This document shows, one piece after another, positions 7,470 to 11,910 of a stretch of 11,910 nucleotides of DNA. The DNA is from Pseudomonadales bacterium. Its GTDB lineage: Bacteria > Pseudomonadota > Gammaproteobacteria > Steroidobacterales > Steroidobacteraceae. Position numbers and translations under genes: made by a program. Below the pieces are notes generated by a model. That model was not told the DNA's origin. It was given only the letters and a program-made list of their open reading frames with translations, and did no database searches. Every line of letters starts with the position of its first letter. Position 1 is the stretch's first letter. The DNA lies in NCBI GenBank assembly GCA_020442965.1, contig JAGRJB010000014.1:1-11910 (forward strand), read 5' to 3'.

Positions 7470-7617
7470 AGTAGTCTCGATTCAGGCACCACCCATTGTG
7501 GCGCGATCACTGTAGGCGACCGTGTCTCACACCGACATGGCGCCACCATTAAGCCGTGTTTAACTGCCCTCGCTCGGCGCAGTTGCGCGCGGGAGCTGAT
7601 GGCGCGATGCTTCGCGC
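7470..7617. promoter_or_regulatory. Divergent intergenic region between the psiF-like gene and the beta-propeller operon
   Basis: These 148 bases separate two divergent start codons, so promoters for both directions must lie here or inside the genes. I see no strong consensus boxes. A TACAGT-like hexamer on the - strand (7509-7514) and a TTTAAC-like stretch on the + strand near 7559-7564 are weak candidates. A perfect inverted repeat next to the + strand start codon is listed separately. Confidence 0.4.
7602..7617 (+). promoter_or_regulatory. Perfect hairpin directly abutting the beta-propeller start codon
   Basis: GCGCGA at 7602-7607 and TCGCGC at 7612-7617 are perfect reverse complements around a TGCT loop, and the ATG follows at once at 7618. 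In mRNA this would place a G+C-rich stem where the ribosome binding site should be. The nearest purine-rich stretch (GGGAG, 7591-7595) lies upstream of the stem. Folding could bring it closer to the start or block initiation. The complementarity is seen; the regulatory role is inference, and short stems arise by chance in such DNA. Confidence 0.3.
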
Positions 7618-8727
7618 ATGGCTCAAGACACGCTCTGGATTGGCACGCGAAAAGGCGCCTTTACACTGCGGCGCGACACCGGCAACCGCGCGTGGAAGCT
7701 GGCTGGCCCGCAGTTCCTGGGCCACATCGTTCATCACGTCGTGCAAGATCCCCGCGATCCGCGCGTACTCGTCATGGCTGCCAGGACCGGACATCTGGGA
7801 CCGACGGTGTATCGCTCGACCGATCGGGGCCGCCGCTGGCATGAAGCCAGCAGGCCACCGGCGTTCGCGAAGGCGGCGGCCGCGGCGAAGCCGCGGGCGG
7901 TCGAGCGTGTGTTTTGGCTGACACCAGCGCATCCAAACGAACCCTCGGCCTGGTACGCCGGGAGCTCTCCGGCTGGCCTGTTTCGCTCCGAGGACGGCGC
8001 CGATTGCTGGCACCCGGTCGCAGGATTCAATGACCACCCCATGTTCCCGAAGTGGTCGGCGGGCGCGACGCCGGACGGTGAATTCCTGCATTCGATTCTG
8101 GTGGACCCGCGCGATCCGCGGCATCTGTATCTTGCCATCTCGATCGGTGGCGTCTTCGAGTCGACCGACGGCGGCCGCGATTGGCAGCCGATGAATGCAG
8201 GCTGCGCGGCGGATTTTCTCCCGGATCCGGACGCACCCTTTGGACACGACCCGCACTGTGTTGCGATGCATCCCAAACATCCCGATCGCCTCTACCAACA
8301 GAATCACTGCGGGATCTATCGTATCGATCGCCCGGCGACTCGTTGGGAGCGCATCGGGGCGAACATGCCAAAATCGATTGGTGACATTGGATTCCCCATC
8401 GTGCTGCACCCGCAGGATCCCGAGGTTGCGTGGGTATGTCCGATGGACGGTACCGCGGTGTGGCCCCGCACGTCTGTCGGCGGCAAGCCGGCCGTCTACA
8501 TGACGGTGAATGGCGGCAAGTCGTGGCGACGCCAGGACCTCGGGCTACCTCGATCGCAAGCCTGGTTCACGGTATTGCGCCAGGCCATGTGCCGTGATGA
8601 GCGCGATCGGCCGAGTCTGTATTTCGGCACGACCGGCGGCGAAGTGTGGGCGAGCCGTGCCGGCGAGCGTTGGCGCTGCATTGCGCGTCACTTGCCCGAA
8701 ATCTACTGCCTTGCTGTCGCGCACTGA
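7618..8727 (+). CDS. Cytoplasmic sialidase-fold (BNR/Asp-box) beta-propeller protein
   Basis: This 369-residue protein has repeated Asp-box motifs (S-x-D-x-G-x-x-W) spaced along its length: STDRGRRW (67-74), SEDGADCW (124-131), STDGGRDW (182-189) and the variant TVNGGKSW (296-303), plus a degraded copy near 345-352. The motifs mark successive blades of a BNR/sialidase-type beta-propeller. There is no signal peptide, so the protein is likely cytoplasmic, and I see no sialidase catalytic Arg triad or FRIP motif, so automatic names such as exo-alpha-sialidase should not be taken as function. Repeated H-P-x-D-P motifs (for example HPKHPDRLY, HPQDPEVAW) are also present, as is an Ala-rich insert at about 84-93. 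An in-frame stop at 7597-7599 and the family-like MAQDTLWIGTRKGAF start support the ATG at 7618. The stop lies 12 bases before the CysO-like gene, implying co-transcription with the sulfur-carrier pair. The role is unknown; a scaffold or a client of the carrier are possibilities. Confidence 0.8.
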   Translation: MAQDTLWIGTRKGAFTLRRDTGNRAWKLAGPQFLGHIVHHVVQDPRDPRVLVMAARTGHLGPTVYRSTDRGRRWHEASRPPAFAKAAAAAKPRAVERVFWLTPAHPNEPSAWYAGSSPAGLFRSEDGADCWHPVAGFNDHPMFPKWSAGATPDGEFLHSILVDPRDPRHLYLAISIGGVFESTDGGRDWQPMNAGCAADFLPDPDAPFGHDPHCVAMHPKHPDRLYQQNHCGIYRIDRPATRWERIGANMPKSIGDIGFPIVLHPQDPEVAWVCPMDGTAVWPRTSVGGKPAVYMTVNGGKSWRRQDLGLPRSQAWFTVLRQAMCRDERDRPSLYFGTTGGEVWASRAGERWRCIARHLPEIYCLAVAH

Positions 8728-8739
8728 GGCCGGGTGGCG

Positions 8740-9006
8740 ATGGCATGCACAGTCAGGGTCGCGAGTCCGCTGAGATCGTACACGGCCGGCGCTGCGAGTG
8801 TCGACGCGGTCGGTCACGACATCGCCGCGGTACTGGCCGATCTCGACACTAACTACCGCGGCATTCGTTTTCGCATGATCGACGAGCACGACCGCATCCG
8901 ACCTCACATCAGGCTGTATGTCAATCACGATGCTGTGACATCCTTGCAGCAAGCCGTCCATCCGGGTGATACGCTGCACCTGATTTGCGCCCTGAGTGGA
9001 GGTTGA
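8740..9006 (+). CDS. CysO-like MoaD/ThiS-family sulfur carrier protein ending in Gly-Gly
   Basis: This 88-residue protein belongs to the ubiquitin-like MoaD/ThiS superfamily and ends in CALSGG, the Gly-Gly needed for C-terminal adenylation and thiocarboxylation. From memory it resembles Mycobacterium tuberculosis CysO more than MoaD or ThiS: it shares the order xTVxVxxxLRxxTxG, a DLxxNYxGI motif, a RLYVNxxxV-like strand and a length near 90. CysO carries sulfide for cysteine synthesis and is activated by MoeZ. An in-frame GTG at 8734 would add two residues; I chose the ATG at 8740 because it lines up with the CysO N-terminus and a GAGG at 8726-8729 lies about 10 bases upstream. The stop overlaps the ATG of the downstream E1-like gene, which would activate it. 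No cysM or mec gene is visible here, so the final sulfur acceptor is open. Confidence 0.85.
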   Translation: MACTVRVASPLRSYTAGAASVDAVGHDIAAVLADLDTNYRGIRFRMIDEHDRIRPHIRLYVNHDAVTSLQQAVHPGDTLHLICALSGG

Positions 9007-10196
9007 TGAGCATGGCGATGACTGCGACCGAGAAGCAACGTTACGCTCGCCATCTGTCGTTGGCCGAAATTGGTGCTGCTGGTCAGAGCCGCCTCAAGAA
9101 CTCCAAGGTCGTCGTGATCGGCGCGGGCGGACTCGGCTCGCCCAGCGCGCTCTATCTCGCCGCGGCTGGCGTCGGTAAACTCGCACTGGTCGACTACGAC
9201 GTCGTCGATCTGTCCAACCTGCAGCGGCAGGTGCTCTTCACAAATGCCGATGTCGCGCAGAGCAAAGTCGCTGCTGCCGCCAAGAGACTCGCCGCCCTGA
9301 ACCCCGACATCGAAGTCGTCGCGCACGATCTGCAGCTGACCGCGGATAACATCCTCGATACGCTCCGTGAGTACGACGTAGTAATCGACGGTACGGATCG
9401 GGTTAGTACACGCTACCTGATCAACGACGCGTGCGTCATTCTTGGCAAGCCGCTGGTTAGTGCGGCGATTCATCGATTCGAAGGACAGGCACTCACCTAC
9501 TTACCGGAGCGCGGTCCGTGTTATCGTTGCCTCTTCCCAAACGCCAAGGATGGCCAAGTCCCGAATTGTGCCGATGCGGGCGTGCTCGGCGTACTACCCG
9601 GCGTCATGGGCAGCATCCAGGCAACCGAGGCGATCAAACTGATCCTTGGAATCGGCGAGTTACTGACCGGGCGCCTCCTGACTTACGACGCGCTTACGAC
9701 GCGCTTCGACGAGTTCACGGTTGCGCGGCGGACCGACTGCGCCGTCTGCGGCGAGCATCCAACGATCCTGACGCCGCAGGACGCCGTGCCGAAATCAAAG
9801 ACCACGGCTGCGCAACGCGCACTGATATCGCATTCAACGCCACGCCAACTGCAACTGCGCCTCGGATCCGCCGCCGAATCAACAACGCCGATACTGCTGG
9901 TCGATGTACGTGAGCCACACGAGTTCGAACGCGGTCACCTCGCCGGCTGCGTCAATGTGCCCATCGGTGAACTGGCCGCCCGGATGGACGAACTGGTGGC
10001 CTCGCTCAGCGGTTCGTCGCGTGGTCGCAGTTCGCGCCCCGACGTCGTGTTCGTCTGTCGCAGCGGAGGTCGCAGCCTGCAGGCGTGCGAAATGGCGGTC
10101 GGCGCGAGACTGACGGCGGTGCCGATCAATCTCGACGGCGGGCTGCTCGCGTGGGCGCGCGACGTCGATCCAGAATTCGTCGTGGCGCCCGTCTAA
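9006..10196 (+). CDS. moeZ: MoeZ/MoeB-type E1-like adenylyltransferase with C-terminal rhodanese domain
   Basis: This 396-residue protein activates ubiquitin-like sulfur carriers: the ThiF/E1 domain adenylates their terminal glycine and the rhodanese domain supplies sulfur to form a thiocarboxylate. The E1 domain (about 5-245) shows VVVIGAGGLGSPS (35-47), the QRQ and K87 nucleotide-site residues, DGTD (128-131), Zn-binding CYRC (172-175) and CAVCG (245-249), and a catalytic-type Cys188 in PNCADAGVLGVLPG. The rhodanese domain (about 275-392) has LLVDVREPHEFERGHLAG and the active-site Cys351 in the loop CRSGGRS, so both halves look functional. The ATG at 9006 overlaps the preceding stop (TGATG). 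A GGAGG at 8998-9002 is only three bases from it and fits the next in-frame ATG at 9012 better, so the true start may be two codons later. The neighbour suggests the CysO-like protein as substrate; the MoaD domain at 278-1123 is a second candidate. Confidence 0.93.
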   Translation: MSMAMTATEKQRYARHLSLAEIGAAGQSRLKNSKVVVIGAGGLGSPSALYLAAAGVGKLALVDYDVVDLSNLQRQVLFTNADVAQSKVAAAAKRLAALNPDIEVVAHDLQLTADNILDTLREYDVVIDGTDRVSTRYLINDACVILGKPLVSAAIHRFEGQALTYLPERGPCYRCLFPNAKDGQVPNCADAGVLGVLPGVMGSIQATEAIKLILGIGELLTGRLLTYDALTTRFDEFTVARRTDCAVCGEHPTILTPQDAVPKSKTTAAQRALISHSTPRQLQLRLGSAAESTTPILLVDVREPHEFERGHLAGCVNVPIGELAARMDELVASLSGSSRGRSSRPDVVFVCRSGGRSLQACEMAVGARLTAVPINLDGGLLAWARDVDPEFVVAPV

Positions 10197-11185
10197 CGGG
10201 CCGTCGCCGTCACACCCGGCGAGCTGTTAGCGATCCACTCGTCCGCCATGTGTGGATCGTGCGCGCGCACGGCCTGCGCAAAACGCAGCACTTCGGCGTT
10301 GAGCTTCCGCACCGCTTGATCCGTCGCCGCGTCGGTAGCCTTGAGCCGCCCATACGCCCCGTTGAAATAGTGATCCATCGACTCGAATACCAGCGCATAG
10401 GCCCTTCCGGCCGGTGCCGCCGTGTAAGAAACCATGTGCAGATTCCACTCGGACGCGATCCCTGGCAAGACATCCGTCGTTCCGGATACCACGAGTTCGG
10501 GTACCGCAATATGGCTCCATCCGGCACTGGAGACGTAGTTAGGTATGGGTCCAGGTGGCGAGATAGCCACGACGGCCAGCGGTAACGGCGATTTCGTTAC
10601 CATCGGTGCATAGTCACCGTCCAGGCGTGCACCACCCGCGATCTGGGCGATCAACGCGCCGTAGGAATGGCCTGCGGCGATCACGTCGCCGGACAATTCG
10701 ATGTCAGGATAGGACGCCAACCGGCCGGTGCCATACGTGGCGACGACCAAGTCATAATCCTCGAGGCGCAGTCCGAGCGAGTCGGTAGGCTTGTAGCGAG
10801 CGCGCTCCGGATGCTCTTCCGAATCGACATGCAACGGCGCCGCTACCACCCAGCCACCTTCCGCCCAGGCCCGTAGCAACACGTCGTAGCGTGCTGGCGA
10901 AGCATTGGCACCGTGCGAAAACACGATCAGGCCACACTGAACGCAACGTGCCGGCGCTAACAAGCGCACCGCGACTTGCCGGCCGCTCGGCGCCACGAGC
11001 GTCGCCATCGTATCGACAATCGGGCCGGTCGCGATGCTGGGCATTGCCCTCGACGCCGCGCTCGATTCGTCGCTCGAGACCGGGGTCGCGGCTACGCCGG
11101 CAGGTTGCGCCGCGCAACCACTACTCAACAACTGCAGAGCGAAAATCGCTACAGCACCAGGTCCGACTCCCGCGAACCGCTTCAT
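10193..11185 (-). CDS. Probable lipoprotein alpha/beta hydrolase (chlorophyllase/dienelactone-hydrolase-like)
   Basis: The 330-residue product begins with a basic N-terminus, a hydrophobic core and LLSSGC at 19-24, which fits a relaxed lipobox with Cys24 as the lipidated residue. It is therefore likely anchored in the periplasm or outer membrane. A disordered Ala/Ser-rich linker runs to about 55. The hydrolase domain has SHGANASPARYD (90-101) as the oxyanion region, nucleophile Ser174 in AGHSYGA, Asp238 in SGTTD and His272 in MDHYF. CVQC (81-84) could form a disulfide. The general layout resembles dienelactone-hydrolase/PET-hydrolase-like esterases; the substrate is not evident. An AAAGG sequence lies about 10 bases upstream of the ATG. 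The gene converges on the moeZ-type gene and overlaps its last four bases, and its start overlaps the stop of a possible small upstream ORF. It shares no visible similarity with the hydrolase at 1658 beyond the fold. Confidence 0.85.
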   Translation of the reverse strand: MKRFAGVGPGAVAIFALQLLSSGCAAQPAGVAATPVSSDESSAASRAMPSIATGPIVDTMATLVAPSGRQVAVRLLAPARCVQCGLIVFSHGANASPARYDVLLRAWAEGGWVVAAPLHVDSEEHPERARYKPTDSLGLRLEDYDLVVATYGTGRLASYPDIELSGDVIAAGHSYGALIAQIAGGARLDGDYAPMVTKSPLPLAVVAISPPGPIPNYVSSAGWSHIAVPELVVSGTTDVLPGIASEWNLHMVSYTAAPAGRAYALVFESMDHYFNGAYGRLKATDAATDQAVRKLNAEVLRFAQAVRAHDPHMADEWIANSSPGVTATAR

Positions 11186-11349
11186 ACGGAGCCTTTGCCC
11201 GAGTTCGGCATTTCATCCAGGCTCCTGCGCTGTTCTGCCCCGACGATACGCGCCACCGTCCGATCGCCGTCGGCGCGCAGCGTCGCGCTGACGGCGGGGT
11301 CTGGCGTGCTCGAGTAAGGGCGTCCGTGAAAACTTGTGGTTCTGGTCAT
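11182..11349 (-). CDS. Possible small protein of 55 residues upstream of the lipoprotein hydrolase
   Basis: This short frame runs from an ATG at 11349-11347 to a TGA that overlaps the hydrolase ATG in an ATGA, the same arrangement used by several real gene pairs in this window. The predicted product is hydrophilic, begins MTRTTSFHGRPYSS and ends NSGKGSV, with no signal peptide or membrane segment. Many codons in its second half end in G or C, as in neighbouring genes. The frame remains open further upstream, but that extension enters the 3' end of the membrane-protein gene and reads like noise. A promoter-like -10 lies only 12 bases before the ATG, leaving no room for a ribosome binding site, so it would have to be translated from a nearly leaderless mRNA. 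I do not recognise the protein. It may instead be just the leader of the hydrolase mRNA. Confidence 0.4.
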   Translation of the reverse strand: MTRTTSFHGRPYSSTPDPAVSATLRADGDRTVARIVGAEQRRSLDEMPNSGKGSV

Positions 11350-11351
11350 GT

Positions 11352-11362
11352 CACTAACACTA
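11352..11362 (-). promoter_or_regulatory. Tandem TAGTG repeat at the predicted transcription start (possible operator)
   Basis: The - strand reads TAGTGTTAGTG, a direct repeat of TAGTG with a one-base spacer, starting at the last base of the proposed -10 box and covering the expected transcription start. A repressor bound here would block RNA polymerase. No cognate regulator gene lies in the window, and the repeat is short, so this is only a candidate. Confidence 0.25.
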
Positions 11363-11391
11363 TTGTAGCTGCGGTTTTCGTTCGCGAGTAA
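11362..11391 (-). promoter_or_regulatory. Predicted promoter for the lipoprotein hydrolase (and small ORF)
   Basis: On the - strand, TACAAT (complement of 11362-11367) is a near-consensus -10 box. A TTACTC at 11386-11391, 18 bases further upstream, is a weak -35. Transcription would begin near 11355, only a few bases before the small ORF and about 170 bases before the hydrolase start. This is the best sigma-70-like element I could find in the window, but it rests on one good hexamer only. Confidence 0.4.
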
Positions 11392-11509
11392 CCCACGGAA
11401 ACCCGCTTGCTTGCAAAGCATACTCCTCGGTTTCGACAAAACCTGCCGCCGCGGCGCGCTACGATCACGGACTGGTTGTAGTGTCGACACACCCCGCCGT
11501 GAAGTGGCG

Positions 11510-11910
11510 CTACTGCCCGGCCGCAAGGCGCAACAACTGACCGGTGATCCAAGCGCAGTAGGTGCCCAACGCATAGCCAAGCACCGCGAGCAACACCCCA
11601 ACTGGCGCGAGCGACGGATGAAACGCCGCGGCGACCACTGGCGCGCTCGCGGCTCCGCCGATATTCGCCTGGCTCGCGACCGCCAGATAGAACGTGGGTG
11701 CCCGAATGAGGCGCGTTACGCCGATGAGTAGCAGCGCATGGATTGCGATCCAAGTCAGGCCGACACCGAATAGCGAGGGACTGCTGGAAATGGCTCGCAG
11801 GTTCATGTGCATGCCGATCGCCGCAACCAACACGTACAACATTGCCGAACCGATCTTGGACGCGCCAGCCCCTTCGAGATCTCGGACCCGCGTTGCAGAC
11901 AGTAACAAGC
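11510..11910 (-). CDS. DUF819-family integral membrane protein, C-terminal part (5' end outside window)
   Basis: The visible 133 codons are the 3' end of a polytopic membrane protein; the frame is still open at the window edge, so the start is missing. Hydrophobic segments correspond to about four transmembrane helices. The segment ASQANIGGAASAPVVAAAF followed by VGVLLAVLGYALGTYC is characteristic of the DUF819 (YjcL-like) family, whose members are about 380-420 residues long and have been proposed, without firm proof, to be transporters. Only the family's terminal third is present. Leu codons near 11906 are internal rather than starts. The gene lies on the same strand as the lipoprotein hydrolase, but a promoter-like element between them suggests separate transcription. 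The family call is good; the substrate is unknown. Confidence 0.82.
   Translation of the reverse strand, partial: LLLSATRVRDLEGAGASKIGSAMLYVLVAAIGMHMNLRAISSSPSLFGVGLTWIAIHALLLIGVTRLIRAPTFYLAVASQANIGGAASAPVVAAAFHPSLAPVGVLLAVLGYALGTYCAWITGQLLRLAAGQ

Larger units (their letters stand above)
11350..11509. other. Intergenic stretch between the hydrolase unit and the DUF819 gene
   Basis: If the 55-residue ORF is not real, the gene-free gap extends from 11186 to 11509 (324 bases). It holds the promoter-like element and TAGTG repeat described separately, a small stem TGCTT-GCA-AAGCA near 11408-11420 and a 10-base palindrome GTGTCGACAC at 11481-11490. No RNA gene or convincing terminator with a T-tract was seen. 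Confidence 0.5.

Noticed and set aside
7549..8409. 286-codon open frame on the - strand across the beta-propeller gene
   Set aside because: The + strand has periodic Asp-box motifs and operon spacing; the antisense frame shows none and would also cross the divergent promoter region.
7618..8727. True sialidase function for the Asp-box propeller
   Set aside because: No signal peptide, no FRIP motif and no recognisable catalytic Arg triad; Asp boxes occur in many non-enzymatic propellers.
11353..11368. CTA...TAG dyad near the predicted promoter as a BlaI/CopY-type operator
   Set aside because: Only the outer three bases are symmetric; the inner bases do not match, and no BlaI-type regulator lies nearby.
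11350..11601. 5' extension of the small - strand frame beyond 11349, and another - strand frame at 11346-11753
   Set aside because: Both run into the DUF819 coding region in a different frame and give Cys/Arg-rich sequence with no family resemblance.
1..11910. Mobile elements, CRISPR arrays, tRNA/rRNA genes or riboswitches
   Set aside because: No transposase, integrase, regularly spaced repeats, cloverleaf-like sequence or recognisable aptamer was found on reading both strands.

Overview
The window reads as G+C-rich, gene-dense chromosomal DNA from a Gram-negative proteobacterium, most likely a gammaproteobacterium at or near the Xanthomonadales. Grounds: the MobA-MoaD fusion within a moa cluster, a full-length two-domain MprF, a PsiF-type periplasmic protein and pervasive 4-bp ATGA/GTGA overlaps. 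The lineage is inferred, not proven. No tRNA, rRNA, CRISPR, insertion sequence or prophage gene was seen; this looks like ordinary core/near-core chromosome with some unusual gene partnerships.

Region 1 (1-1575, + strand) is the end of a molybdenum-cofactor operon: the 3' part of moaC, a fused MobA-like nucleotidyltransferase/MoaD sulfur carrier, and moaE, each joined to the next by an ATGA overlap.

Region 2 (1658-7246, + strand) is a second tightly packed operon: an exported serine alpha/beta hydrolase, MprF (aminoacyl-phosphatidylglycerol synthase plus flippase), an OmpR-type response regulator and its sensor kinase. The first three genes overlap by 4 bp at each junction and the kinase follows after 20 bp. 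The layout suggests a self-contained module that makes, may remove, and senses the need for aminoacylated membrane lipid. A small PsiF-family periplasmic protein (7230-7469, - strand) converges on the kinase and overlaps its end.

Region 3 (7618-10196, + strand) is the most intriguing part: a cytoplasmic Asp-box beta-propeller, a small MoaD/ThiS-type protein that resembles mycobacterial CysO and ends in Gly-Gly, and a MoeZ-type E1-like adenylyltransferase with a C-terminal rhodanese domain. They form one apparent operon. This is a sulfur-carrier activation pair with a propeller of unknown role; neither the Mec peptidase nor the CysM synthase of the mycobacterial system is present here.

Region 4 (10193-11910, - strand) holds a probable lipoprotein alpha/beta hydrolase, a possible 55-residue ORF overlapping its start with a promoter-like sequence just upstream, a short intergenic stretch, and the 3' part of a DUF819-family membrane protein running off the window.
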